NCBI RefSeq assembly: GCF_019880305.1
Contig: NZ_CP082301.1
Span: forward strand, 5,704,001 to 5,768,000
Source: Streptomyces decoyicus
GTDB taxonomy: Bacteria > Actinomycetota > Actinomycetes > Streptomycetales > Streptomycetaceae
DNA length: 64,000 nucleotides
Direction of reading: 5' to 3'
Both the position numbers and the translations under genes were made by a program. The notes beneath the pieces are model-generated. The model ran no database searches. It had not been told where the DNA came from and was given only the letters and a program-made list of their open reading frames with translations. How positions within the stretch are numbered: position 1 is the stretch's first letter; each line of letters opens with the position of its first letter. Positions 6,689 through 17,370 of this stretch are shown piece after piece.

Positions 6689-8089
6689 ATGCCTGCCACC
6701 ACCGCGTCACCCCGTAACGAGACCCCGGCCGCCCCTTCCCGGGCCGCAGAGCCCGCGCCGGACGCCGGGCCGGCCGGGCCCGCTGAGAGCGCGGCGGACC
6801 GCGCACGGGCCGCCGCCCGTGACGCCGTCACCCGGCCGGCCGGTGCCCCGGACTTCGACACCCTGCTGCGCCAGGACCCCGAGATCGCCGGCGTACTGCT
6901 CGGCGAGAGCACCCGGCAGAGCGACGGGCTCCAGCTGATCGCCGCGGAGAACTTCACCTCGCCGGCCGTCCTGGCCACCCTCGGCTCCCTGTTGGGCAAC
7001 AAGTACGCCGAGGGCTATCCGGGTGCCCGGCACCACGGCGGCTGCGAGATCGTCGACCTCGCCGAGCGGATCGCGGTGGAGCGCGCCAAGGCCCTGTTCG
7101 GCGCCGAACACGCCAACGTCCAGGCGCACTCCGGGTCTTCGGCCGTTCTCGCCGCCTACGCCGCCCTGCTGCGCCCGGGAGACACCGTCCTGGCCATGTC
7201 GCTCCCGCACGGCGGGCACCTCACCCACGGATCGCCCGCCAACTTCTCCGGCCGCTGGTTCGACTTCGTCGGCTACGGGGTCGACGAGGAGAGCGGGCTG
7301 CTGGACTACGAGGCGATCCGCGAGCTGGCCCGCGCCCGCCGGCCCAAGGCCATCGTCTGTGGCTCGATCTCCTACCCCCGGCACATCGACTACGCCGCCT
7401 TCCGCGATATCGCCGACGAGACCGGCGCCTATCTGATCGCGGATGTCGCGCATCCGCTCGGCCTGATCGCCGGGGGAGCGGCGCCCAGCCCCGTCCCGTA
7501 CGCCCATGTGGTGTGCGGAACCACACACAAGGTGCTGCGCGGGCCGCGCGGCGGGCTGATCCTGTGCGGCGCGAAGCTGGCCGAGCGCATCGACCGGGCG
7601 GTGTTCCCCTTCACCCAGGGCGGTGCCCAGATGAACGCCGTCGCGGCCAAGGCCGTCGCCTTCGGGGAGGCCGCCACGCCCGCCTTCGGCGCGTACGCGC
7701 ACCAGGTCGTCGCCAATGCCCGTGCGCTCGCCGGGGCGCTGGCCGGACACGGACTGACGATCACCACCGGCGGCACCGACACCCATCTGATCACCGCCGA
7801 TACCGCCCCGCTCGGCCTGGACGCCCGCACCGCGCGGGGCCGGCTGGCCGCCGCGGGGATCGTGCTGGACACCTGCGCACTGCCGTGCATCGAGGCCCCC
7901 GACGACGTCGCGGCCCGCCGGACAGGCGTCCGGCTGGGCACCGCCGCGGTGACGACGCAGGGGATGGGCGAGGCCGAGATGAAGGCGGTCGCCGAGCTGA
8001 TCGTGGCGGCGCTGGAGGAGGACAGCACGACCCGCTCCAGGACCGTCGCTTTGGTCCGCGGCTTTCCGCCTTATCCCGATCACGGATGA
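6689..8089 (+). CDS. glyA: Serine hydroxymethyltransferase paralogue with altered active site
   Basis: PLP fold-type I protein of 466 aa, about 45 longer than typical GlyA because of an Ala/Pro-rich N-terminus (residues 1-55). SHMT landmarks are present: AAENFTSP, NKYAEGYPG, HGGHLTHGS, DVAH, and GTTHKVLRGPRGG with the PLP lysine K281. Against E. coli GlyA recalled from memory, Ser35, which contacts the substrate carboxylate, is Ala86 and the Tyr64-Tyr65 pair is His115-His116; the carboxylate-binding Arg (GVRLGT) remains. The substrate or reaction may therefore differ, for example an alpha-methyl or beta-hydroxy amino acid. ATG 6689 has GGAG upstream. It is a stand-alone gene between the phosphatase-like gene and the WecA-like gene. 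Confidence 0.85.
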   Translation: MPATTASPRNETPAAPSRAAEPAPDAGPAGPAESAADRARAAARDAVTRPAGAPDFDTLLRQDPEIAGVLLGESTRQSDGLQLIAAENFTSPAVLATLGSLLGNKYAEGYPGARHHGGCEIVDLAERIAVERAKALFGAEHANVQAHSGSSAVLAAYAALLRPGDTVLAMSLPHGGHLTHGSPANFSGRWFDFVGYGVDEESGLLDYEAIRELARARRPKAIVCGSISYPRHIDYAAFRDIADETGAYLIADVAHPLGLIAGGAAPSPVPYAHVVCGTTHKVLRGPRGGLILCGAKLAERIDRAVFPFTQGGAQMNAVAAKAVAFGEAATPAFGAYAHQVVANARALAGALAGHGLTITTGGTDTHLITADTAPLGLDARTARGRLAAAGIVLDTCALPCIEAPDDVAARRTGVRLGTAAVTTQGMGEAEMKAVAELIVAALEEDSTTRSRTVALVRGFPPYPDHG

Positions 8090-8188
8090 CGGCGGGAACC
8101 ACCCGCTGACACGAGGCGTCTTCTCCTGTATTCACGGCCAGGGGGCAGACACGCATAGGGTGTGGGGCTGTGATGGCCAGCTATACCA

Positions 8189-9523
8189 ATGGGGCAGCCC
8201 GTGCGTGAATACCTGCTGACGCTGTGCGTCACGGCCGCGGTGACCTACCTGCTGACCGGCCCGGTGCGGAAGTTCGCCATCGCGGCCGGTGCGATGCCGG
8301 AGATCCGCGCGCGTGATGTGCACCGCGAGCCGACGCCACGGCTCGGCGGTATCGCGATGTTCGGCGGGCTCTGCGCCGGTCTGCTGGTCGCCTCGCACCT
8401 GACCAACCTCAAGAGCGTCTTCGAGAACTCCAACGAGCCCAGGGCGCTGCTGTCCGGCGCCGCCCTGATCTGGATCCTCGGCGTCCTGGACGACAAGTGG
8501 GGCGTGGACGCACTGGTCAAGCTCGGCGGCCAGATGATCGCCGCGGGTGTGATGGTCCTTCAGGGCCTGACGATCCTCTGGATCCCGATCCCCGGCGTCG
8601 GCACGGTCTCGCTGACCCCGATGCAGGGCACCCTGCTGACCGTCGCACTCGTCGTGATCACCATCAACGCGGTGAACTTCGTCGACGGCCTGGACGGCCT
8701 CGCCTCCGGCATGGTGTGCATCGCCGCCGCGGCGTTCTTCATGTACGCGTACCGGATGTGGTTCGGCTACGGCATCGAAGCGGCCGCGCCGGCCACGCTG
8801 TTCTCGGTCGTTCTGATGGGCATGTGCCTGGGCTTCCTGCCGCACAACATGCACCCGGCGCGGATCTTCATGGGCGACTCGGGCTCGATGCTGATCGGTC
8901 TGGTGATGGCCGCGGGCGCGGTCTCGGTGACCGGCCAGGTGGACCCAGACCTGCTGAACGTGAAGGCGGGCGGTCTGCGTGAGGCGACCCACGCGATGGT
9001 GCCCGTCTACATCCCGCTGCTGCTGCCGCTGACGGTCATCGCGGTGCCGGTCGCCGACCTGGTCCTGGCGATCGTGCGGCGTACGTGGCAGGGCCAGTCG
9101 CCGTTCGCGGCCGACCGCGGGCATCTGCACCACCGGCTGCTGGAGATCGGGCACTCGCACAGCCGGGCCGTGCTGATCATGTACTTCTGGTCGGCCCTGA
9201 TCGCGTTCGGCGCGGTCGCGTACTCCGTGAACAACGCCAGCATGTGGATCGTGCTGGGCATCGTGCTGCTGAGCGCGGTGGGTCTGGTGCTGCTCCTGCT
9301 GCCGCGCTTCACGCCGCGTACGCCGCGCTGGGCGGAGTGGATGGTGCCGCCGCGCTACCGCCGGGCCGCCCACGCGACGGCGGCGGGCGCGGAGACCGAC
9401 GGCGGGAGCGCCGTCGAGCCGGAGGAGGAGCGTGAACCGGTCCCGGCGGGCATCAACGGGGCCACCGCCATCGGCGACCGCTCACGCTTCGCGGACCGCT
9501 CGAAAGCGGAAAGTCACCACTGA
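8189..9523 (+). CDS. Undecaprenyl-phosphate GlcNAc-1-phosphate transferase (WecA/TagO, MraY superfamily)
   Basis: Integral membrane enzyme that moves a sugar-1-phosphate from a UDP-sugar to undecaprenyl phosphate, the first step of secondary cell-wall polymers. About ten to eleven hydrophobic segments are visible in 444 aa. Superfamily motifs are GVLDDKWG, NFVDGLDGLASG (catalytic Asp), FMGDSGSM and the HxHH loop RGHLHHRL. That loop and the position outside a division-wall cluster favour WecA/TagO over MraY. A hydrophilic C-terminal tail of about 60 residues is cytoplasmic by prediction. The start is ATG 8189, with GTG 8201 possible. The gene usually lies just upstream of the atp operon in Streptomyces. 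Confidence 0.92.
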   Translation: MGQPVREYLLTLCVTAAVTYLLTGPVRKFAIAAGAMPEIRARDVHREPTPRLGGIAMFGGLCAGLLVASHLTNLKSVFENSNEPRALLSGAALIWILGVLDDKWGVDALVKLGGQMIAAGVMVLQGLTILWIPIPGVGTVSLTPMQGTLLTVALVVITINAVNFVDGLDGLASGMVCIAAAAFFMYAYRMWFGYGIEAAAPATLFSVVLMGMCLGFLPHNMHPARIFMGDSGSMLIGLVMAAGAVSVTGQVDPDLLNVKAGGLREATHAMVPVYIPLLLPLTVIAVPVADLVLAIVRRTWQGQSPFAADRGHLHHRLLEIGHSHSRAVLIMYFWSALIAFGAVAYSVNNASMWIVLGIVLLSAVGLVLLLLPRFTPRTPRWAEWMVPPRYRRAAHATAAGAETDGGSAVEPEEEREPVPAGINGATAIGDRSRFADRSKAESHH

Positions 9524-9812
9524 TCCCGGGGCGTGATCGCTCGAATGGGCATCGAAAATCGGGCCGATTGACCCCATACCAGACAAATGGCTGGCCGTCA
9601 GTGCACCAACGCGCACGTTCACGCTCAGGTGTGACAGGGTCCACACGAACCAGGTAAAGACCTCATCAAATAGTTTGTGATACCGTTCACGAAACCCGGC
9701 GATAGAGCCGAGGGAGCGTAGTGCGACGCTTCTTCTGCCTCAGGTTCCGCCGCAGGCCGGGTCTACGCTCGTCCCTGACGACACAACCCCCACCTTTTGC
9801 CGGAGCGCCGCC

Positions 9813-10250
9813 ATGCAGTCGAATGACGCCCGACTACTTCTGCACGCCGTTGTGCCCACGCTCGCCATCGGCGCCATCGCCGTTGCCGTGAGCGCTGTGG
9901 TCGTCGGCGCGACAGGAGCGATCGGCGCTGTCGTCGGCACCGTGCTGGTGCTGCTCGTCATGGGTGCCGGTCTGGTTGTCCTGCAGAAGACCGCGAAGAA
10001 TCACCCGCAGCTGTTCCAGATGATGGGACTTCTGCTGTACACGGTGCAGATCCTCTTCGTTGCGGTCTTCCTGATCGCGTTCAAGGACACAACGTTTTTC
10101 GACACCAAGGCATTTGCGTTCACCTTGCTCGGCGCCACCCTCGTATGGATCGCGGCACAGACCCGCGGTCATATGAAGGCGAAGATTCTGTACGTGGACC
10201 CCGACTCCGCCGAGACGAAGAAGGCGGAGACGGCGGGGTCGCCGACGTGA
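9813..10250 (+). CDS. atpI: ATP synthase protein I
   Basis: Small membrane protein that helps c-ring assembly and, in some bacteria, Mg/Na handling. It has 145 aa with four hydrophobic segments (about 10-30, 32-55, 70-92 and 100-118) and a charged C-terminus. ATG 9813 has GGAG ten bases upstream. It opens the ATP synthase operon. The 289-base gap before it (9524-9812) must carry the operon promoter and contains an unusually AT-rich stretch at 9660-9700, but I could not settle on a single -35/-10 pair. Confidence 0.9.
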   Translation: MQSNDARLLLHAVVPTLAIGAIAVAVSAVVVGATGAIGAVVGTVLVLLVMGAGLVVLQKTAKNHPQLFQMMGLLLYTVQILFVAVFLIAFKDTTFFDTKAFAFTLLGATLVWIAAQTRGHMKAKILYVDPDSAETKKAETAGSPT

Positions 10251-10299
10251 CACGTAGGGCCGAGATAAAAGCCCTCTTGCGGGCCTGCTATCGTCCGGT

Positions 10300-10320
10300 G
10301 CCAACTGCGGCACAGTTGGC
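10300..10320 (+). other. Short hairpin between atpI and atpB
   Basis: GCCAACTG (10300-10307) and CAGTTGGC (10313-10320) form a perfect 8-bp stem with a 5-nt loop inside the 264-base atpI-atpB gap. It could be a processing or attenuation site in the atp mRNA. The rest of the gap shows no gene. Confidence 0.4.
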
Positions 10321-10514
10321 GCAGGCGGCTGAGCTCCCCGGTTCCACTCGATGGAACGGGCGGTTCTCGCGGCCGATGCCTGTGATGTGGCCGGGCCCAG
10401 TGCCCGCCAGCCGCCCCCTAATCCGTAAGACCAGTCCAGTGCCGCTCCGTGGCTCAACGCCGCGCCGACACAACGAGGTTGCCGTACCCATGCGCCACGC
10501 TGAAGGAGCTCGCG

Positions 10515-11324
10515 GTGAGTGCTGAAACGATGCTCGCCTTCGAGACCGACTGCCACATCTTTTCCGGGTGCGGCTTCCCTGCTCCCGGGCTTCATTCGTT
10601 CGTCTTCCAGCCGCTGTTCACCATCAACGGCTTCGAGTTCAACAAGGTCATGCTGCTGGCGCTGCTCAGCACCGTCGTGGTCGTGTGGTTCTTCTGGGCG
10701 GCGTTCGGCAAGGCCAAGGTGGTCCCGGGCAAGCTGCAGATGATCGGCGAAGCGGGTTATGACTTCGTGCGCCGCGGGATTGTCTACGACGCGCTCGGCA
10801 AGAAGGAGGGCGAGAAGTACGTCCCCTTCATGGTCTCGCTGTTCTTCTTCGTCTGGATCATGAACCTGTGGTCGATCGTGCCGATCGCCCAGTTCCCGGT
10901 GACCTCGATCATCGCGTTCCCCGCCGGTCTCGCCGCGATCGTCTACATCACGTGGGTCACCCTGACCTTCAAGAGGCACGGCTTCGTCGGCGCGCTGAAG
11001 AACTTCAGCGGCTACGACAAGTCGCTCGGCGCGGTCCTGCCGATGCTGGTCGTCATCGAGCTCCTCTCGAACCTGATCATCCGGCCCTTCACCCACGCGG
11101 TCCGGCTCTTCGCGAACATGTTCGCCGGTCACCTCCTGCTGCTGATGTTCACGATCGCCACCTGGTACCTGCTGAACGGGTTCGGCGTGGTCTACGCCGG
11201 CGCCTCGTTCATCATGACCATCCTGCTGACCGCGTTCGAGCTGTTCATCCAGGCCGTGCAGGCGTACGTCTTCGTGCTCCTGACCGCGAACTACCTCCAG
11301 GGCGCGCTCGCCGAGCACCACTGA
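10515..11324 (+). CDS. atpB: F1Fo ATP synthase subunit a
   Basis: Stator channel subunit that passes protons to the c-ring. The 269-residue product has the invariant Arg helix (ELLSNLIIRPFTHAVRLFANM) and the C-terminal QAVQAYVFVLLTANYL helix. I place the start at GTG 10515, which has AAGGAG six bases upstream; the open frame reaches 10449 but those residues are non-membrane and lack a ribosome site. It is followed at 76 bases by atpE. Confidence 0.96.
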   Translation: MSAETMLAFETDCHIFSGCGFPAPGLHSFVFQPLFTINGFEFNKVMLLALLSTVVVVWFFWAAFGKAKVVPGKLQMIGEAGYDFVRRGIVYDALGKKEGEKYVPFMVSLFFFVWIMNLWSIVPIAQFPVTSIIAFPAGLAAIVYITWVTLTFKRHGFVGALKNFSGYDKSLGAVLPMLVVIELLSNLIIRPFTHAVRLFANMFAGHLLLLMFTIATWYLLNGFGVVYAGASFIMTILLTAFELFIQAVQAYVFVLLTANYLQGALAEHH

Positions 11325-11400
11325 GCCCCTGTTTCCCCAGCCCCTATAGACGCCCGGTGGCCAACCCCCACCGGTCCGTGAAAGAGAAGGAAGTAACGGC

Positions 11401-11649
11401 ATGTCCGCTGCTCTCGAGACTGTCAACCTCGCCGCCGGCGTCACCGGCAACCTCGGCTCGATCGGTTACGGCCTCGCCGCGATCGGCCCCGGCGTCGGCG
11501 TCGGCATCATCTTCGGTAACGGCACCCAGGCCCTCGCCCGCCAGCCCGAGGCTGCCGGCCTGATCCGCACCAACCAGATCATGGGTTTCGCCTTCTGTGA
11601 GGCGCTCGCCCTGATCGGCATCGTCATGGGCTTCCTCTTCAAGGCCTGA
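11401..11649 (+). CDS. atpE: F1Fo ATP synthase subunit c
   Basis: An 82-residue hairpin of two helices that forms the rotor ring. The polar loop RQPE is at 47-50 and the proton-carrying Glu67 lies in IMGFAFCEAL. The first helix has the close-packing Gly pattern (GPGVGVG). A purine-rich ribosome site (GAGAAGGAAG) precedes ATG 11401, in line with the high copy number needed for this subunit. Confidence 0.98.
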   Translation: MSAALETVNLAAGVTGNLGSIGYGLAAIGPGVGVGIIFGNGTQALARQPEAAGLIRTNQIMGFAFCEALALIGIVMGFLFKA

Positions 11650-11687
11650 CGGACTGCTGCAATCACCGACAGACGGAAGGCATTGAT

Positions 11688-12257
11688 GTGAACGCCCTGG
11701 GCTTCAACATGGCGGCGGAGGTTCCTGAGAACCCCCTGATCCCGCCGATTCCAGAGCTGGTCATCGGCCTGATCGCTTTCTTCATCGTTTTCGGCTTCCT
11801 GGCCAAGAAGCTCCTCCCGAACATCAACAAGGTTCTGGACGAGCGTCGGAAGCTGATCGAAGGCCGGATGGAGGACGCCGAGGCGACTCAGGCCGAGGCC
11901 CAGCAGGTGCTCGCGGACTACCGCGCGCAGCTGGCCGACGCCCGCCACGAGGCCGCGCGACTGCGCCAGGAGGCGCAGGAGCAGGGCGCGACTCTCATTG
12001 CTGAGATGCGCGCCGAGGGCCAGCGGCAGCGCGAGGAGATCATCGCTGCCGGTCACGCCCAGATCGAGGCGGACCGTAAGCAGGCCGCGCAGGCGCTGCG
12101 CCGGGACGTGGGCACGCTCGCCGTCGACCTGGCCGGCAAGATCGTCGGCGAGTCCCTCGAGGAGCACGCCCGGCAGAGCCGGACCATCGACCGCTTCCTC
12201 GACGAGGTCGAGGGCAAGGCGGCGGCGGGCTCGACGAAGGCTGAGGCCGGCCGATGA
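11688..12257 (+). CDS. atpF: F1Fo ATP synthase subunit b
   Basis: Peripheral stalk subunit of 189 aa: one N-terminal membrane helix (about 25-45) and a long Ala/Glu/Gln/Arg coiled coil that reaches F1. The start is GTG 11688, overlapping an out-of-frame ATG at 11686, with GGAAGG seven bases upstream. Its stop overlaps the atpH start (ATGA). Confidence 0.96.
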   Translation: MNALGFNMAAEVPENPLIPPIPELVIGLIAFFIVFGFLAKKLLPNINKVLDERRKLIEGRMEDAEATQAEAQQVLADYRAQLADARHEAARLRQEAQEQGATLIAEMRAEGQRQREEIIAAGHAQIEADRKQAAQALRRDVGTLAVDLAGKIVGESLEEHARQSRTIDRFLDEVEGKAAAGSTKAEAGR

Positions 12258-13069
12258 ACGGAGCGAGCCGCGAGGCACTCGCCTCCACACGCGAGCGTTT
12301 CGACGCGCTGACGGACGACACCTCCGTCGACGCGGCGAAGCTCGCCGAGGAGCTGGCTGCCGTCACCGCTCTGCTCGACCGCGAGGTGTCGCTGCGTCGG
12401 GTTCTGACCGACCCGGCGCAGCCCGGCGAGGCGCGGGCCGAACTGGCCGGACGGCTGCTGGGCAGCCAGGTCGGCGGCCCGGCCGTCGACCTGGTGCGCG
12501 GCATGGTCCGGTCCCGCTGGTCGCGCTCGCGCGACCTCACGGACGCGCTCGAGGAGCTGGCCCACAGCGCCGACCTCGTCGCCGCGCAGCGGGTCGGCCA
12601 GCTCGACGACGTCGAGGACGAGCTGTTCCGGTTCGGCCGGATCGTCAGCTCCAACGGCGAGCTGCGGCGTGCGCTGACCGACCGGAACGCTTCGGTCGCG
12701 GCGAAGACGGAGCTGTTGCACACGCTGCTGGGCGGCCGGGCGAACCCGGTCACCGAGCGCGTCGTGATCCGCCTTGTCGTACAGCCGCGGGGTCGTAGCC
12801 TGGAGGCGGGGCTCGATGCCCTCTCCAAGCTGGCGGCGAGCCGCCGGGACCGGATGGTCGCGGTGGTCACCTCCGCGGTGCCCCTCAGCGAAGGGCAGCG
12901 GCAGCGCCTGGGCGCTTCCCTGGCGCAGCTGTACGGACGGCAGATCCACCTGAACCTCGACGTGGACCCCGAGGTCCTCGGCGGAGTGCAGGTCCGGATC
13001 GGCGACGAGGTCATCAACGGGACCATCTCGGAGCGCCTCGACGAGGCGGCCCGGCGGATGGCCGGCTGA
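12254..13069 (+). CDS. atpH: F1Fo ATP synthase subunit delta
   Basis: Couples the peripheral stalk to the top of F1. At 271 aa it is about 90 residues longer than the usual OSCP/delta subunit; the extra length is an N-terminal helical part, typical of actinobacteria. The C-terminal region with DPEVLGGVQVRIGDEVINGTI is the conserved delta block. ATG 12254 overlaps the atpF stop by four bases, so the two are translationally coupled. Confidence 0.96.
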   Translation: MNGASREALASTRERFDALTDDTSVDAAKLAEELAAVTALLDREVSLRRVLTDPAQPGEARAELAGRLLGSQVGGPAVDLVRGMVRSRWSRSRDLTDALEELAHSADLVAAQRVGQLDDVEDELFRFGRIVSSNGELRRALTDRNASVAAKTELLHTLLGGRANPVTERVVIRLVVQPRGRSLEAGLDALSKLAASRRDRMVAVVTSAVPLSEGQRQRLGASLAQLYGRQIHLNLDVDPEVLGGVQVRIGDEVINGTISERLDEAARRMAG

Positions 13070-13217
13070 CCCAGCCACCAACTCAAGAGCTGCACAACCG
13101 GCGGCCAGGCGCCGGACCAGCCGGCCGGACCGAGAGGTCCGGCTGCGGTCCGGAAGAAGCCCCGGGGACCAGCACAAGCATGACGGCGGCCCGAGTTGGG
13201 CCGTAAGCGGAAACCCC

Positions 13218-13236
13218 CCGGGGGACAGACCCCCGG
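13218..13236 (+). other. Hairpin in the atpH-atpA gap
   Basis: CCGGGGG and CCCCCGG arms with a 5-nt loop lie 48 bases before atpA, inside a 214-base gap that is long for this operon. It may set mRNA processing or relative expression of the 3-copy alpha subunit. No gene is seen in the gap. Confidence 0.4.
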
Positions 13237-13283
13237 ACACCCGCAAGTAACTTCGGGCCCAACAAGGAGAGCAGGGAACCCAG

Positions 13284-14876
13284 ATGGCGGAGCTCACGAT
13301 CCGGCCGGAGGAGATCCGGGACGCGCTGGAGAACTTCGTCCAGGCGTACAAGCCGGACGCGGCCTCGCGCGAGGAGGTCGGCACGGTCAGCGATGCCGGA
13401 GACGGCATCGCGCATGTCGAGGGCCTTCCCTCGGCGATGGCGAACGAACTGCTGAAGTTCGAGGACGGCACCCTCGGTCTTGCGCTGAACCTGGAAGAGC
13501 GCGAGATCGGTGCGGTCGTCCTCGGCGAATTCAGCGGCATCGAGGAGGGCCAGCCGGTGCAGCGCACCGGTGAGGTGCTCTCGGTCGCCGTGGGCGAGGG
13601 CTACCTCGGCCGCGTCGTCGACCCGCTGGGCAACCCGATCGACGGCCTCGGCGAGATCGAGTCCGAGGGCCGCCGCGCCCTGGAGCTGCAGGCTCCGGGC
13701 GTCATGGTCCGTAAGTCGGTCCACGAGCCCATGGAGACCGGCTACAAGGCCGTCGACTCCATGGTGCCGATCGGCCGTGGCCAGCGTCAGCTGATCATTG
13801 GTGACCGCCAGACCGGCAAGACCGCCCTGGCCGTCGACACGATCATCAACCAGCGCGACAACTGGCGCACCGGCGACCCGAAGAAGCAGGTCCGCTGCAT
13901 CTACGTCGCCATCGGCCAGAAGGGCTCCACCATCGCGTCCGTGCGCGGTGCGCTGGAGGAGGCCGGCGCCCTGGAGTACACCACCATCGTCGCCGCCCCG
14001 GCGTCCGACCCGGCGGGCTTCAAGTACCTGGCGCCCTACACCGGCTCGGCCATCGGCCAGCACTGGATGTACCAGGGCAAGCACGTCCTGATCATCTTCG
14101 ATGACCTCTCGAAGCAGGCCGACGCCTACCGCGCCGTGTCGCTGCTGCTGCGCCGTCCGCCGGGCCGTGAGGCCTACCCGGGCGACGTCTTCTACCTGCA
14201 CTCGCGTCTGCTGGAGCGCTGCGCCAAGCTCTCCGACGACATGGGCGCCGGCTCGATGACCGGTCTCCCGATCGTCGAGACCAAGGCGAACGACGTGTCG
14301 GCCTTCATTCCGACCAACGTCATCTCCATCACCGACGGCCAGTGCTTCCTGGAGTCCGACCTGTTCAACGCGGGCCAGCGCCCGGCGCTGAACGTCGGTA
14401 TCTCCGTCTCCCGTGTCGGTGGCTCCGCCCAGCACAAGGCCATGAAGCAGGTCTCCGGCCGGCTTCGCGTGGACCTCGCCCAGTACCGCGAGCTGGAGGC
14501 GTTCGCCGCCTTCGGTTCCGACCTGGACGCGGCCTCCAAGGCGCAGCTGGAGCGCGGTAAGCGGATGACCGAGCTGCTCAAGCAGGGTCAGTACGCCCCG
14601 TACTCCACCGAGGACCAGGTCATCTCCATCTGGGCCGGCACCAACGGCAAGATGGACGACGTGCCGGTCGAGGACATCCGCCGCTTCGAGCGGGAGCTCC
14701 TGGACCACCTCCACCGGGAGAAGAAGGACCTGCTGACCAGCATCGTCGAGGGCGGCAAGATGTCCGACGACACCATCGGTGCGATCGCCGAGGCCGTCGA
14801 AGGCTTCAAGCGGCAGTTCGAGACCTCGGACGGCAAGCTGCTCGGCGAGGACGCCCCGGCCGGCACCAGCAAGTGA
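13284..14876 (+). CDS. atpA: F1Fo ATP synthase subunit alpha
   Basis: Non-catalytic nucleotide-binding F1 subunit, 530 aa. It has the beta-barrel N-terminal domain, the P-loop GDRQTGKT at 173-180, and the family signature PGREAYPGDVFYLHSRLLERCAK. AAGGAGAGCAGGG precedes ATG 13284. It is the first F1 gene after the long gap in the operon. Confidence 0.98.
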   Translation: MAELTIRPEEIRDALENFVQAYKPDAASREEVGTVSDAGDGIAHVEGLPSAMANELLKFEDGTLGLALNLEEREIGAVVLGEFSGIEEGQPVQRTGEVLSVAVGEGYLGRVVDPLGNPIDGLGEIESEGRRALELQAPGVMVRKSVHEPMETGYKAVDSMVPIGRGQRQLIIGDRQTGKTALAVDTIINQRDNWRTGDPKKQVRCIYVAIGQKGSTIASVRGALEEAGALEYTTIVAAPASDPAGFKYLAPYTGSAIGQHWMYQGKHVLIIFDDLSKQADAYRAVSLLLRRPPGREAYPGDVFYLHSRLLERCAKLSDDMGAGSMTGLPIVETKANDVSAFIPTNVISITDGQCFLESDLFNAGQRPALNVGISVSRVGGSAQHKAMKQVSGRLRVDLAQYRELEAFAAFGSDLDAASKAQLERGKRMTELLKQGQYAPYSTEDQVISIWAGTNGKMDDVPVEDIRRFERELLDHLHREKKDLLTSIVEGGKMSDDTIGAIAEAVEGFKRQFETSDGKLLGEDAPAGTSK

Positions 14877-14896
14877 CGACGGAAGGGACCTGATCC

Positions 14897-15814
14897 ATGG
14901 GAGCCAAGCTCCGGGTCTACAAGCGTCGCATCCGCTCCGTCACCGCGACCAAGAAGATCACCAAGGCGATGGAGATGATCGCCGCCTCGCGCGTCGTCAA
15001 GGCGCAGCGCCAGGTGGCGGCGTCGACGCCGTACGCGAGTGAACTGACCCGCGCGGTGACAGCGGTTGCCACGGGCTCGAACACCCAGCACCCGCTGACG
15101 ACCGAGGTCGAGCAGCCCACCCGGGCCGCGCTGCTGCTCATCACGAGCGACCGCGGTCTGGCCGGCGGCTACTCCTCCAATGTCATCAAGGCCGCGGAGC
15201 AGCTCACCGAGCGGCTCAAGGCCGAGGGCAAGGAGGTCGACGCCTACATCGTCGGGCGCAAGGGCGTGTCGTACTACAGCTTCCGCGAGCGCAAGGTCGT
15301 GGAGTCGTGGACCGGTTTCACCGACAGCCCGACGTACGCGGACGCCAAGGCGATCGCTGCACCGCTGATCGAGGCCGTCCAGCGGGACACGGCCGAGGGC
15401 GGGGTGGACGAACTCCACATCGTCACCACCGAGTTCATCTCGATGATGACGCAGACGGCGATCGACGACCGCCTGCTGCCGCTCAGCCTCGACAAGGCGG
15501 AGGAGTCGGAGGAGCCGTCCAAGGACGAGATCCTTCCGCTCTTCGACTTCGAGCCGTCGGCCGAGGACGTCCTCGACGCCCTGCTTCCGCGGTATGTCGA
15601 GTCGCGGATCTACAACGCGCTTCTGCAGGCCGCCGCCTCCAAGCACGCCGCCACGCGTCGTGCGATGAAGTCGGCGACCGACAATGCGGAAGACCTCATC
15701 AAGTCGCTCTCGCGGCTTGCCAACGCGGCCCGACAGGCCGAAATCACCCAGGAAATCAGCGAGATCGTCGGTGGCGCCAGTGCTCTGGCCGACGCGACCG
15801 CGGGGAGTGACTGA
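14897..15814 (+). CDS. atpG: F1Fo ATP synthase subunit gamma
   Basis: Central rotor shaft, 305 aa. It has the two terminal helices (IRSVTATKKITKAMEMIAASR at the start, EISEIVGGASAL at the end) and the conserved SDRGLAGGYSSN loop. An acidic insertion (KAEESEEPSKDE) sits in the middle, as in other actinobacteria. It lies 20 bases after atpA and 5 bases before atpD. Confidence 0.97.
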   Translation: MGAKLRVYKRRIRSVTATKKITKAMEMIAASRVVKAQRQVAASTPYASELTRAVTAVATGSNTQHPLTTEVEQPTRAALLLITSDRGLAGGYSSNVIKAAEQLTERLKAEGKEVDAYIVGRKGVSYYSFRERKVVESWTGFTDSPTYADAKAIAAPLIEAVQRDTAEGGVDELHIVTTEFISMMTQTAIDDRLLPLSLDKAEESEEPSKDEILPLFDFEPSAEDVLDALLPRYVESRIYNALLQAAASKHAATRRAMKSATDNAEDLIKSLSRLANAARQAEITQEISEIVGGASALADATAGSD

Positions 15815-15819
15815 CCACT

Positions 15820-17262
<1,443 letters not shown>

Positions 17263-17276
17263 CCCCGGTACCGGTC

Positions 17277-17302
17277 CCGGGGGCGGCCCTGGCCGCCCCC
17301 GG
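17277..17302 (+). terminator. Intercistronic hairpin between atpD and atpC (attenuator candidate)
   Basis: CCGGGGGCGGCC and GGCCGCCCCCGG form a perfect 12-bp stem with only two bases between, 15 bases after the atpD stop. No promoter for atpC is evident, so it probably reduces rather than blocks read-through, consistent with three beta per one epsilon in the enzyme. That role is inferred. Confidence 0.6.
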
Positions 17303-17370
17303 TCCGTACGACCACTAGTATTTGACCCAACATCTGCCGAGCCAGGCAGGTGGAGACCCGAGGAGCCATC

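Noticed and set aside
9524..9812. Search for a clear -35/-10 promoter of the atp operon
   Set aside because: Several weak matches (for example TTGTGA at 9675) but no pair with proper spacing, so no promoter is reported.
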